From Nitrincola sp048264025 (lineage in GTDB: Bacteria > Pseudomonadota > Gammaproteobacteria > Pseudomonadales > Balneatricaceae): DNA of 64,000 bases. The notes under the pieces are model-generated. The model was not told the origin of the DNA and did no database searches. It worked only from the letters and a program-made list of their open reading frames with translations. Positions within the stretch are counted from its first letter, which is position 1. Every line of letters starts with the position of its first letter. The position numbers were made by a program, and so were the translations under genes. Positions 27,261-36,504 of this stretch are shown one piece after another. The stretch spans positions 1 through 64,000 of the forward strand of contig NZ_JBLXDN010000017.1 of the NCBI RefSeq assembly GCF_048264025.1. Direction: 5' to 3'.

Positions 27261-28830
27261 AGGATTTTTCCAACAATCTTAGCGCCGCCAGCGCCAGAAC
27301 AAGTAACAAAACAGACACCAATGCCGCCTCGGCCAGCCGATAACCACCGGCCAGGGTATAGATTAACCAAGGTAGGGTACGCCAGTCATCACTACCAAAA
27401 ATAGCAAACACCGACATATCGCCCAGCGCGAGGACAAAACTGATCGCCAGTACCCGCCGCAACAGAGGTTTCAGATAAGGCAGATAGACATAGCGCCAGT
27501 GGGTAAAACGCGTCAGATTCAAGTCAGCCAGGAGTCGGGCGTAACTGGCATCATAGTCAGACACAGCAGGACGCAACTGCTGAAACGCAAAGGGCAAGGC
27601 AATCACAGCGTTCATCAAAATAACCGCAATCCAGCCATAAGCTTGCCAATCAACCCAGGGCATCAGCAGAATATATAATCCCACCGACACCACCATCGCT
27701 GGCACAACCAGAGGATAGAGTGCCACAGCTGCAACCCACTGGCGGAAGCCCTCTCGCCGTCCAGTACGCCAGAGTGACAGCAGCGCCAATGCCAGACAGA
27801 CCGCCAGCAGCGCCGCGGCCACAGCTAATACCAGTGAGCGCATTATCACTGGTATTAGCTGGGTTTGCTGCAAAAAGGCCCAATCAGTCTGCCAGGCCAG
27901 CGGCAGCAACACCAGAATCGGCAATGTAAGAAACAACACACAGAGCAGATACCCCAACCGCCCGGACCAGCGGAACATAAGGCTCAGCCTAGGCAACCAG
28001 ACGGGCCCCGCCTGCGCGGGTGCCAGCCATTGAAAACGCCCCATGCGACTGAAGACCATAAAAATACCGCCCGCTACCAGTAGCTGTGTCCAGGCCAGAA
28101 ACAGTGCTTCTGATGGATTGAAATCATATTTCAGCGCCTGAAAAATCGCCACTTCCAGGGTGCTCGCCGAGGGCCCGCCGCCCAGTGCCAACACGACAGC
28201 AAAGCTGTTAAAACACAGCAGAAAAATAAACCCGCTGACCGCTGGCAGGACACCTCTGATCACCGGCCACTCAATCACTCTGAAACGCTGCCACCCGGTC
28301 ATACCCAGTTGTGCCGAGAGCTTCCAGGTGTTCGCCGGAACACTTTGCCATTGAAAGGTTAAGACACGGATAGCAAAAGGCAGATTGAGAAACACATGTG
28401 CCAGCAAAATGCCATTGAGCCCATACAACCGCCAGCTTTCTCCCAACCAAGGGGTCAGCCAACCTGATCGACCGAAGAGGGCCACCAGCCCGGTAATCAA
28501 TATCAGGGAGGGCATGACAAAACACAGCAAACACCAGCTCAGAAACCAGGGTTTACCCGGCAGTTTGGGATCTAAGGCCAGGCTACGCGCCAAGGGTAGA
28601 GCCAGCAGGGTCGACAGAGCCGCACTCAGCAGTGCCTGCCAGAGTGAAAAACGCAGCAACTCCCAGAACCAGCGCTCCTGTAACAGGTAACCATAAGGTT
28701 CAGCCTGACCCCAGCCTGCCAGAGCCAAAAATGCCAGCAGGCTGATCCCAACTATCAGGCACAGTGCCAACCAGCCAGGTAATTGAGCCAATGATAGCGG
28801 TCTGGCGGATGAAAAGTGTGTGACGGCCAT
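27253..28830 (-). CDS. thiP: Thiamine ABC importer permease ThiP
   Basis: The 525-residue permease has about twelve helices in two homologous halves, each with an EAA loop, as expected for ThiP, which serves as both channel halves. ATG 28830 is preferred over starts further upstream because those would run back through thiB. This ATG follows the thiB stop by a single base, indicating translational coupling. Confidence 0.92.
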   Translation of the reverse strand: MAVTHFSSARPLSLAQLPGWLALCLIVGISLLAFLALAGWGQAEPYGYLLQERWFWELLRFSLWQALLSAALSTLLALPLARSLALDPKLPGKPWFLSWCLLCFVMPSLILITGLVALFGRSGWLTPWLGESWRLYGLNGILLAHVFLNLPFAIRVLTFQWQSVPANTWKLSAQLGMTGWQRFRVIEWPVIRGVLPAVSGFIFLLCFNSFAVVLALGGGPSASTLEVAIFQALKYDFNPSEALFLAWTQLLVAGGIFMVFSRMGRFQWLAPAQAGPVWLPRLSLMFRWSGRLGYLLCVLFLTLPILVLLPLAWQTDWAFLQQTQLIPVIMRSLVLAVAAALLAVCLALALLSLWRTGRREGFRQWVAAVALYPLVVPAMVVSVGLYILLMPWVDWQAYGWIAVILMNAVIALPFAFQQLRPAVSDYDASYARLLADLNLTRFTHWRYVYLPYLKPLLRRVLAISFVLALGDMSVFAIFGSDDWRTLPWLIYTLAGGYRLAEAALVSVLLLVLALAALRLLEKSYD

Positions 28831-28831
28831 A

Positions 28832-29830
28832 TTAACGACTAACAGCATTGCGCCAGATATTAATCCATTCGCGCCGCTGCGCATCGACTTCATCTGAGCC
28901 AAAGCCGATAACCTCACGCTCCGCATCTGCAAAAGCGGCTGGCAAGTCGATATCACTACGCACCGGTAGCATCCAGTTGGTCTCGGGCAACAATGTCTGT
29001 GCCTCTTTACTCAGCAGGAAGGCCAAGAACGCCCGTCCCAGTTCAGGCTCACGGCTATAAGCTGATAGCGCCGCCACTTCCACCTGCGCCGTGTGTCCCT
29101 CTTCAAACCGGGTCGCCTGGTAGGCATCCATATCTTCTGCCAGTTGGTGATAGGCCGGTGAGGTAGAATAACTGAGTACATAATCGGCCTCGCCCTGCAG
29201 GAACATGCCATAGGCCTCCGACCAGCCTTTGGTAACCGTTACAGTATTCTCGGCAAGCTGCTGCCAGGCCTGTGCGGCGTCATCCTTATAGACAGCCTGC
29301 ATCCAGTGCATCAGGCCCTGACCTGGCGTACTGGTACGCGGGTCCTGATAGATAATACTGGCATCACTGTTAATCAGCGCAGATAAAGACGTCGCAGGTT
29401 CGCTCACCTTGCGGCTATCGTAAATAAAGGCGAAGTAGCCAAAATCAAAGGGGATAAAATGACTATCCTGCCAATCCAGTGATTCACGTAACGGCCAGTC
29501 TGAAAGCGTAAAACCATGCGGCTGCACCAGGGCTAATCGACGCGCCTGCGGCATCAGCAGATCATCCAGCCCGACAATAACATCGGCACGGGTGCTGTCG
29601 CCTTCCAGCCGCAACCGATTTAACAGCGATACCCCATCATCACTGCTGGTGAAGTTCACCTCGCAATCACACTGGGCTTCAAACAGCTCTTTCAGCGCCG
29701 GACCCGGTCCCCAGCTAGTGGTAAAACTACTGTAGGTATAGACATTTAGTACACGCGCTTGCACGTTCACCGTTATCAGCAACAGCAACGCGACGGCCAT
29801 CAGTTTGCAGGTATTGGTACGGATTTTCAC
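28832..29830 (-). CDS. thiB: Thiamine-binding periplasmic protein ThiB
   Basis: The 332-residue product has a signal peptide (LMAVALLLLITVNVQA) and the ThiB pattern LNVYTYSSFTTSWGPGPALKELFEAQCDCEVNF, including the Cys pair seen in many ThiB proteins. It captures thiamine and its phosphates in the periplasm. First gene of thiBPQ. The preceding leader contains a TPP riboswitch, so expression should fall when TPP is plentiful. Confidence 0.94.
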   Translation of the reverse strand: MKIRTNTCKLMAVALLLLITVNVQARVLNVYTYSSFTTSWGPGPALKELFEAQCDCEVNFTSSDDGVSLLNRLRLEGDSTRADVIVGLDDLLMPQARRLALVQPHGFTLSDWPLRESLDWQDSHFIPFDFGYFAFIYDSRKVSEPATSLSALINSDASIIYQDPRTSTPGQGLMHWMQAVYKDDAAQAWQQLAENTVTVTKGWSEAYGMFLQGEADYVLSYSTSPAYHQLAEDMDAYQATRFEEGHTAQVEVAALSAYSREPELGRAFLAFLLSKEAQTLLPETNWMLPVRSDIDLPAAFADAEREVIGFGSDEVDAQRREWINIWRNAVSR

Positions 29831-29890
29831 AGCTGGACTCCGGAGATTCGATACCGGCTCAGAAAGGAATCAGCAACAGGCTGATATCTC

Positions 29891-29962
29891 AATTCCTACG
29901 CCAGTATTAACTGGATCAGGTTCAGCGGGTAAACTCTCAGCCTATTGGCACCCCGATGAGAT
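29891..29962 (-). ncRNA. TPP riboswitch controlling thiBPQ
   Basis: Read on the minus strand, the sequence contains the conserved THI-box pieces in order: CGGGGTGCC, then GGCTGAGAG, then GAACCTGATC followed by the closing TACTGGCGTAGGAATT. These form the two-arm TPP-binding fold. It lies about 60 bases upstream of the thiB start. A likely -10 element TATACT for this transcript is at 29969-29974 (minus strand), right against the divergent kinase start codon. Confidence 0.95.
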
Positions 29963-29976
29963 AAACTGAGTATATC

Positions 29977-30741
29977 ATGACCGACTTAAGGCACCACCTT
30001 TCAGCCATACTGCCCCAGGCAGTGCGGGACCACCTTCCCCCTATTCAATCGATGCAATTTTTGGGTCAGGGCAGCCGTAACCGGCACTGGCGGCTGCATA
30101 CTGCGGAGCAGGTGTATATATGGCGTGAGTTTGGTGTGACACCACCGGGAGCAAACCGACAACTGGAATTGAAGGTACTAGAAACTCTGCAACCCAAACC
30201 CTGGGTACCCCGACTGGAGCTTTGCCTGCCAGAAGGCGTGTTGTTTGTGGCAGACGCCAATGCCGAACCTATGCAGGACACGCTAAACCCGCATCAGCGG
30301 CAGCAACTGTTACACGCCGTTGTAACGCTTTGGCAGCACCCCTTTGATGTGGCACCAAATGACTATGTGCAGTTGATTCACGACTATGCAGTGCTGGCGG
30401 GACCGTCCTACGACGCTTTGGCCGAGCAGCTGCTGGCTATTTGTTGCCACTGGAATACTAAGGATTTTTGTCTGATTCATCAGGACCTGCACCCCGGCAA
30501 CCTGTTAATCACAGATCAAGGCATTCAATTGATCGACTGGGAATACGCTGTACGCGGTAATCCCTGGATCGATGCTGTGGCACTGCAGCGTATGCTGGGA
30601 TTGAGTCCAGCTGAACGCCAGCTATTAGAAACCCGGCTACCCGACCTGGGATGCAATGATCCCTGGCAGGTCATGGGCCACTGGCTGACGCAGCTGGACA
30701 GCCTTTGGCAAGCCGCGCAAAAAGCGCAAAGCGTGGTATAA
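29977..30741 (+). CDS. Phosphotransferase (APH/choline kinase fold), probable thiamine kinase
   Basis: The 254-residue protein has the kinase-like phosphotransferase core: catalytic loop LIHQDLHPGNLL with Asp and Asn, and the metal-binding LIDWEYA. An early GQGSRNRHWRL corresponds to the nucleotide-binding strand. LIDWEYA is also found in E. coli ThiK, which phosphorylates thiamine to TMP. Divergent placement from thiBPQ makes salvage kinase the best guess. An aminoglycoside or choline kinase cannot be excluded. The promoter must lie within or beside the riboswitch DNA, since only 14 bases separate them. Confidence 0.75.
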   Translation: MTDLRHHLSAILPQAVRDHLPPIQSMQFLGQGSRNRHWRLHTAEQVYIWREFGVTPPGANRQLELKVLETLQPKPWVPRLELCLPEGVLFVADANAEPMQDTLNPHQRQQLLHAVVTLWQHPFDVAPNDYVQLIHDYAVLAGPSYDALAEQLLAICCHWNTKDFCLIHQDLHPGNLLITDQGIQLIDWEYAVRGNPWIDAVALQRMLGLSPAERQLLETRLPDLGCNDPWQVMGHWLTQLDSLWQAAQKAQSVV

Positions 30742-30801
30742 TTCCAGATCAATTTAATCAACTATTTTGACCTTCCAGGTCGTTAACCCGGCGGTAGCTC
30801 C

Positions 30802-31782
30802 ATGTCCACGATTGTTGTTTGTGCCCTGTATAAGTTTGTAACCCTGAACGACTATAAGCAGCTGCGACCAGAGTTGCAGGCGCTGCTGGAAAATGCACAG
30901 ATTCGGGGCACCCTGCTACTGGCACAAGAAGGCGTTAACGGTACCCTGGCCGGCAGCCGTCAGGCGATAGACACGCTAAAAGACTGGTTTGCCGCCGATA
31001 CGCGCTTTCAGGGCATAGATTACAAGGAATCGCTGGCTGACGAGCAGCCCTTCTACCGGACCAAGGTGAAACTGAAAAAAGAGATCGTTACGCTGGGCGT
31101 TGAAGGCATAGATCCGAAACAGGTTGTCGGAACCTATATTGAGCCAGCTGACTGGAATGCCCTGATCAGTGACCCGGATGTGCTGCTGGTGGATACCCGC
31201 AATGATTATGAAATCGGTCTAGGCACCTTTAAAGGTGCTATCAACCCGAAAACCGACAGCTTTCGCGAATTTCCAGCTTACGTCAAAAGCCAACTGGACA
31301 GCCAGAAGCACAAGAAAGTCGCCATGTTTTGTACCGGCGGCATACGTTGTGAAAAGAGCACCGCCTATTTGAAAGAGCAAGGTTTTGAAGACGTCTACCA
31401 CCTGCATGGCGGTATTCTTAAATACCTTGAAGAAGTGCCTGAAACCGAGTCACTCTGGCAAGGAGAGTGCTTTGTATTCGACAATCGCGTCACCGTTGAC
31501 CATGACCTGCAGCCAGGCCATTATTCACTCTGCGCCGGGTGTCGTATGCCCTTGTCTGACGCTGACAAGCAGCACCCTCAGTATGAAGAAGGGGTTAGCT
31601 GCCATCATTGTTACGACACTCAAACACCAGAGCAGCGTCAGCGCTATGCGGCCAGACAGCAGCAGATCAAACTGGCACGTGAGCGTGGCGAAGCACACCT
31701 GGGCACAGATGCCGTCAAAGCGGCTGAACAGCACCGAGCCGAAAAACACGCACGCAAAGTGGCTGAAAAACGGAAAAATTAA
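30802..31782 (+). CDS. trhO: tRNA uridine-34 hydroxylase TrhO (rhodanese family)
   Basis: TrhO (YceA) performs the oxygen-dependent hydroxylation of U34 in tRNA, the first step to the wobble modifications mo5U and cmo5U. The 326-residue protein has an N-terminal alpha/beta domain (GTLLLAQEGVNGTLAG) and a central rhodanese domain with the catalytic loop CTGGIRCEKS. A cysteine-rich segment (CAGCRMPLSDADK and CHHC) probably binds metal, and the C-terminal tail is basic. All are typical. It is followed three bases later by a DUF192 gene. Confidence 0.93.
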   Translation: MSTIVVCALYKFVTLNDYKQLRPELQALLENAQIRGTLLLAQEGVNGTLAGSRQAIDTLKDWFAADTRFQGIDYKESLADEQPFYRTKVKLKKEIVTLGVEGIDPKQVVGTYIEPADWNALISDPDVLLVDTRNDYEIGLGTFKGAINPKTDSFREFPAYVKSQLDSQKHKKVAMFCTGGIRCEKSTAYLKEQGFEDVYHLHGGILKYLEEVPETESLWQGECFVFDNRVTVDHDLQPGHYSLCAGCRMPLSDADKQHPQYEEGVSCHHCYDTQTPEQRQRYAARQQQIKLARERGEAHLGTDAVKAAEQHRAEKHARKVAEKRKN

Positions 31783-31784
31783 CC

Positions 31785-32219
31785 ATGCGCACCCTGTTTC
31801 AGCATTGGATAATGACCTGCCTGCTCTGCCTTCCCATCCAGCTTCTGGCTGATACAGGCGTTGAATATCTGCTGTTTGATATTCAGGAACAGCAACTTGT
31901 AGTTGAAGTCGCGCTCAGTCCAGAACAGCGCTCTCGGGGGTTGATGCACCGTCAGGAGCTGTCAGCCGATGCGGGCATGCTGTTTATTCTCGACCCCCAG
32001 CCACGCCAATGCTTCTGGATGCGTAATACCTATATTCCGCTGACACTGGCCTTTCTGGATGAAAATTTCACCCTGCTACAGTTGAGTGATATGCAGCCCC
32101 TATCAGAAGAACTCCACTGTGCTGACCAAGCCTCCAGCTTTGCATTGGAAGTCAATCAAGGCTGGTTTGAGCAACATGAGATCGAGATTGGGCAGCAACT
32201 ACAACCGCGCCTCCCCTAA
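31785..32219 (+). CDS. DUF192 family secreted protein
   Basis: The 144-residue product has a signal peptide (MTCLLCLPIQLLA) and the DUF192 core: RSRGLMHRQELSADAGMLFIL, then QCFWMRNTYIPLTLAFLD. The family is widespread and its function is unknown. It is probably translated with trhO, since the gap is three bases. An NtrC-like element begins right after its stop codon and belongs to the next operon. Confidence 0.88.
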   Translation: MRTLFQHWIMTCLLCLPIQLLADTGVEYLLFDIQEQQLVVEVALSPEQRSRGLMHRQELSADAGMLFILDPQPRQCFWMRNTYIPLTLAFLDENFTLLQLSDMQPLSEELHCADQASSFALEVNQGWFEQHEIEIGQQLQPRLP

Positions 32220-32220
32220 A

Positions 32221-32236
32221 GCACCAATAGAGTGCA
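32221..32236 (+). promoter_or_regulatory. NtrC-like enhancer element of the urt operon
   Basis: GCACCAATAGAGTGCA matches the NtrC consensus GCACCA-N3-TGGTGCA except at two positions in the right half. It lies about 145 bases before the sigma-54-like promoter at 32366, a normal enhancer distance. Fifteen of 16 bases match the element before the Amt fusion gene. Confidence 0.6.
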
Positions 32237-32365
32237 CTCAGACAGTCTCAACTATTTTTCTACGCACTCATATCACGCACACACAACACATAACGGCTAA
32301 AAACGACCCCTGCGAAAGTCTGGGCGACATGAATTACTCTATGATAAAACAGCTGTTTTTATAAG

Positions 32366-32382
32366 TTGGCATAAATTCTGCT
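32366..32382 (+). promoter_or_regulatory. Sigma-54 promoter of urtABCDE
   Basis: TTGGCATAAATTCTGCT fits the -24/-12 consensus with GG at 32368-32369 and GC at 32380-32381, 12 bases apart. The mismatches are T for C after GGCA, A for G at the next position, and C for the first T of the -12 box. It ends 40 bases before the urtA ATG. RpoN control is usual for urea uptake genes under nitrogen limitation. Confidence 0.6.
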
Positions 32383-32422
32383 CCTGACTGGTTCGACGTA
32401 TAAACCAAATAGGATCAGACCG

Positions 32423-33715
32423 ATGAAACAGATTAAAACAAAGCTCGCTACCGCATCCTGTGCCCTGGCTCTGTCTATAGCCGCCATTACCGCTCAGGCA
32501 TCAGAAACCATTAAAGTGGGTGTGTTGCATTCACTGTCCGGTACCATGGCCATCAGTGAGACCACACTGAAAGACACCATGCTGATGTTGATCGAAGAGC
32601 AGAACGCCAAAGGCGGCCTGTTGGGCAAACAGTTGGAAGCGGTTGTAGTTGACCCGGCATCTGACTGGCCACTATTTGCAGAGCGTGCACGCGAATTGCT
32701 GGAGCGGGATCAGGTGGCCGCTATTTTTGGTGCCTGGACCTCTGTTTCACGTAAATCTGTTTTGCCGGTAGTTGAAGAACTCAATGGCCTGATGTTCTAT
32801 CCGGTTCAGTACGAAGGTGAAGAATCATCCAAAAACGTCTTCTATACCGGTGCCGCACCTAACCAGCAGGCCATCCCCGCGGTGGATTACCTGATGAATG
32901 AACTGGGCATTGAACGCTGGGTGCTGGCAGGCACAGACTATGTCTACCCACGTACCACCAATCGCATTCTGGAAGCCTACCTGAAACAAAAAGGCGTCGC
33001 TGAAGCCGATATCATGATCAACTACACGCCTTTCGGTCACTCTGACTGGCAGACCATCGTATCTGATATCCGCACCTTCGGCTCAGCCGGCAAGAAAACC
33101 GCGGTTGTCTCCACCATCAATGGCGATGCCAACGTACCTTTCTATAGCGAACTGGGCTCACAAGGCATTTCAGCTGAAGATATTCCAGTCATAGCCTTTT
33201 CGGTAGGTGAAGAGGAGCTATCCGGCATTGATACCACGCCATTGGTCGGCCATCTGGCTGCCTGGAACTACTTCATGAGCGTTGATAGCGAAGTTAACGA
33301 TGACTTTATCGAAAAATGGCATGATTTTATCGGTGATACCGATCGCGTAACCAACGACCCGATGGAAGCCCATTACATCGGCTTTAACATGTGGGTTGAG
33401 GCTGTTAACAAAGCCGGGACAACTGATCCCTCAGCCGTTCAGGAAGCCATTATCGGTGTTACTGTACCTAACCTGACAGGTGGCTATGCGGCGATGATGC
33501 CTAACCATCACATTACTAAACCGGTATTGATCGGTGAAATCCAGGACGATGGCCAGTTTGACGTAGTTTGGCAGACTCCAAGTACGGTGGCCGGTGATGC
33601 CTGGTCAGACTTTCTGGAAGGCTCCAAAGATATCATCTCAGATTGGCGCAAGCCGCTGGAGTGCGGTAACTACAACGTAGTCACCAAGACCTGTTCAGGT
33701 CAAAACTTCGAGTAA
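32423..33715 (+). CDS. urtA: Urea ABC importer substrate-binding protein UrtA
   Basis: The 430-residue periplasmic protein binds urea for the UrtBCDE importer. It has a signal peptide ending in AQA and the UrtA sequence ETIKVGVLHSLSGTMAISE. Further landmarks are VVDPASDWPLFAERARELL and FYPVQYEGEESSKNVFYTGA. The length is normal. It heads a five-gene operon in standard order behind a sigma-54-like promoter. Confidence 0.96.
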   Translation: MKQIKTKLATASCALALSIAAITAQASETIKVGVLHSLSGTMAISETTLKDTMLMLIEEQNAKGGLLGKQLEAVVVDPASDWPLFAERARELLERDQVAAIFGAWTSVSRKSVLPVVEELNGLMFYPVQYEGEESSKNVFYTGAAPNQQAIPAVDYLMNELGIERWVLAGTDYVYPRTTNRILEAYLKQKGVAEADIMINYTPFGHSDWQTIVSDIRTFGSAGKKTAVVSTINGDANVPFYSELGSQGISAEDIPVIAFSVGEEELSGIDTTPLVGHLAAWNYFMSVDSEVNDDFIEKWHDFIGDTDRVTNDPMEAHYIGFNMWVEAVNKAGTTDPSAVQEAIIGVTVPNLTGGYAAMMPNHHITKPVLIGEIQDDGQFDVVWQTPSTVAGDAWSDFLEGSKDIISDWRKPLECGNYNVVTKTCSGQNFE

Positions 33716-33792
33716 CAGCTTTCCGCTGCAAATGCCGGTCTGGACTTAGTATCCGGACCGGCCCCTCCCAGCCAAGCGTCAGGAACTCCAAC

Positions 33793-35418
33793 ATGACAAG
33801 CCGGATAGTGCGTAAGTTACGCATCATGGGGCTGATAACCCTGTTACTCTTAAGTGCTGTGCAAACAGCAGCGGCTTTCGATGAAGAGCCGTTATTACTC
33901 GAATTTGAAGCCCTGCTGGTTTCTTCAGACAGAAACGATACCGCCAGAGCCATTGAGCTGCTCGCAGGTTCGGAGCACCCAGAACAACTTACATTGCTGG
34001 CACTGTTGCTTGACGGCAACCTCTATCGAAACCGCAGTGATGACCGACTCTATCAGCTTAAGCAGCACGAAGAAGGTCAACCGGCCGAGCGCCTGTTAGG
34101 TGATGAAACCCGAATCATCGAGAGCCGCAGAGACTTTCGCCGAGTCACAGTTAACAACGCTCAGCGCTCACAAATCCGCCAAGTGATGGCGCTGACCGGC
34201 TTATCGTCTGAGCTATCTGCAAAACGTCTAGGCGCTGTCAAACAGCTGATGCGGGATTTTGATGAAGATACCTTAACCCTGATTCGCAATGCCTACCCTG
34301 AAGAGACACACCCGAAAGTCCGCGAATTAATGGCCGTGGCACTGGCAATCGACACTCTGTCCCGTAACGATGTTACCGCGCTGAGTGATGCGATTGATAC
34401 CCTCAGTGGTTCACTGGAACCGCGCGCCCGTAATGCGCTGATGCAGTTCAGTGATGCAACTGATGATGACAATCTGAAAGCTCAGGCCGATACCGCACTG
34501 GTCAAGATTGATCAGAAGATAAAATTCTATAAGGGACTGGAGACGCTCTATTTTGGACTCAGCCTGGGGTCGGTGCTGGTACTGGCAGCTATAGGCCTGG
34601 CCATCACTTTTGGTGTGATGGGCGTGATTAATATGGCCCACGGTGAGCTGATCATGATCGGCGCCTACACCACCTTTGTCATACAACAACTCATGCCTGA
34701 GCATATCGGCCTGTCGATTCTGGTGGCCATTCCAGCTGCCTTTGTGGTATCAGGTCTGGTCGGTATTGCAATTGAACGCGGGGTAATCCGCTTCCTGTAT
34801 GGTCGTCCGTTAGAGACACTACTGGCTACTTTCGGTATCAGCCTGGTGCTGCAGCAAGCAGTACGCTCGATTTTCTCGCCACTGAACCGCAGTGTTGAAA
34901 CCCCCTCCTGGATGAGCGGCATGCTGGAGTTTAACCCGGTGTTTGCCATCACCCTGAATCGACTCTACATCATCTTATTCTGCTTCATCGTATTCTTTGC
35001 GTTACTGCTGATCCTCAAGCGCACAGCGCTGGGTTTGCAGGTGCGCGCCGTTTCCCAGAACCGCGCCATGGCCAGAGCCATGGGGGTGCGCTCTGAACGG
35101 GTGGACATGATGACCTTTGGCCTCGGCTCAGGTGTCGCGGGCATAGCCGGTGTTGCACTGTCGCAGATCACCAATGTAGGGCCTAACCTGGGTCAAGCCT
35201 ACATCATCGATTCGTTCATGGTGGTGGTATTTGGCGGTGTCGGGAATATCTGGGGTACCCTGGTAGCAGGCATGACACTCGGTGTGGCAACCAAACTGGT
35301 TGAGCCCATGACAGGTGCCGTACTGGCAAAAATTCTGGTACTGGTGTTCATCATTCTCTTTATTCAGAAAAGGCCCCGTGGACTCTTCCCACAGCGTGGC
35401 CGTGCCGCTGAGGATTAA
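33793..35418 (+). CDS. urtB: Urea ABC importer permease UrtB
   Basis: The 541-residue protein has a signal-peptide-like start and an extra N-terminal periplasmic region of about 220 residues with helical, repeat-like character. A LivH-type permease domain with about eight helices follows. The permease shows VMGVINMAHGELIMIGAYTTFV and the GSGVAGIAGVALSQITNVGPNLGQAYIIDSF loop. The long N-terminal extension is usual for proteobacterial UrtB. The gap to urtC is three bases. Confidence 0.95.
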   Translation: MTSRIVRKLRIMGLITLLLLSAVQTAAAFDEEPLLLEFEALLVSSDRNDTARAIELLAGSEHPEQLTLLALLLDGNLYRNRSDDRLYQLKQHEEGQPAERLLGDETRIIESRRDFRRVTVNNAQRSQIRQVMALTGLSSELSAKRLGAVKQLMRDFDEDTLTLIRNAYPEETHPKVRELMAVALAIDTLSRNDVTALSDAIDTLSGSLEPRARNALMQFSDATDDDNLKAQADTALVKIDQKIKFYKGLETLYFGLSLGSVLVLAAIGLAITFGVMGVINMAHGELIMIGAYTTFVIQQLMPEHIGLSILVAIPAAFVVSGLVGIAIERGVIRFLYGRPLETLLATFGISLVLQQAVRSIFSPLNRSVETPSWMSGMLEFNPVFAITLNRLYIILFCFIVFFALLLILKRTALGLQVRAVSQNRAMARAMGVRSERVDMMTFGLGSGVAGIAGVALSQITNVGPNLGQAYIIDSFMVVVFGGVGNIWGTLVAGMTLGVATKLVEPMTGAVLAKILVLVFIILFIQKRPRGLFPQRGRAAED

Positions 35419-35421
35419 GCC

Positions 35422-36504
35422 ATGTTATGGAATCTGATTAAACAAGACCGTGGCGGACAAGTGCTGCTGGCACTGCTGGTTCTGGCAATCATTCTGGTAC
35501 CCCTTCTCAACGGCCTGCCCACGGACCACCCGCTGCACCTGCCCACCTATATGGTGGCGGTCATGGGTAAATACCTGACTCTGGCCCTGCTGGCATTGTC
35601 GGTCGATCTGGTGTGGGGGTATCTGGGTATTTTAACCCTCGGGCACGGTGCCTTCTTTGCCCTGGGTGGCTATGTCATGGGCATGTACCTGATGCGCCAG
35701 ATCGGTGATCGCGGTGTGTATGGTCATCCTGAACTGCCTGACTTTATGGTATTTCTTAATTGGGACAGCCTGCCCTGGTATTGGAGCGGACTGGATCAGT
35801 TCTGGTTTGCCGCCATCCTGATTCTGCTGGTACCTGGCTTACTGGCGTATATCTTTGGCGCCCTGGCGTTTCGTTCGCGGGTGTCCGGTGTCTATCTATC
35901 CATTATTACCCAGGCACTGACCTTTGCACTGATGCTGGCATTCTTCCGCAATGAGATGGGATTTGGTGGCAACAATGGTTTAACCGATTTCAAGGACATC
36001 CTCGGCTTTAACCTGCAATCACGGCAGACGCGTGTCGGGCTGTTCATTGCCTCGGCAGTCGCCTTGGCACTGGGTTATCTACTGTGTCGTTATATCACTC
36101 AAAGTCGGCTGGGCAAGGTCTGTGTCGCCGTTCGTGATGCCGAGTCTCGCTCCCGTTTTCTCGGCTATCGGGTGGAAAACGTTAAGCTCTGGGTGTTTAC
36201 CCTGTCGGCCATGATCGCCGGTGTTGCCGGTGCTCTCTATGTACCTCAGGTGGGCATCATCAACCCCAATGAATTCTCACCACTCAACTCCATCGAGATC
36301 GTAGTCTGGGTTGCCGTAGGCGGACGCGCTACGCTTTATGGTGCTGTGGCTGGCGCCATATTTATCAACTATGCCAAAACCTGGTTTACCACTGAGCTGC
36401 CGGATGTCTGGCTATTTGCACTGGGGGCGATCTTTATTCTGGTTACGGTGTTCCTGCCCAAAGGATTGGCAGGTCTGCTGCGTCGTCGGGAGGGTAACGC
36501 ATGA
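35422..36504 (+). CDS. urtC: Urea ABC importer permease UrtC
   Basis: The 360-residue LivM-type permease forms the channel with UrtB. The sequences VDLVWGYLGILTLGHGAFFALGGYVMGMYLMRQIG and GFGGNNGLTDFKDILGF are characteristic of UrtC. The C-terminal region holds the ATPase-contact loop around RDAESRSRFLGYRVENVKLWVF. It overlaps urtD by four bases. Confidence 0.95.
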   Translation: MLWNLIKQDRGGQVLLALLVLAIILVPLLNGLPTDHPLHLPTYMVAVMGKYLTLALLALSVDLVWGYLGILTLGHGAFFALGGYVMGMYLMRQIGDRGVYGHPELPDFMVFLNWDSLPWYWSGLDQFWFAAILILLVPGLLAYIFGALAFRSRVSGVYLSIITQALTFALMLAFFRNEMGFGGNNGLTDFKDILGFNLQSRQTRVGLFIASAVALALGYLLCRYITQSRLGKVCVAVRDAESRSRFLGYRVENVKLWVFTLSAMIAGVAGALYVPQVGIINPNEFSPLNSIEIVVWVAVGGRATLYGAVAGAIFINYAKTWFTTELPDVWLFALGAIFILVTVFLPKGLAGLLRRREGNA

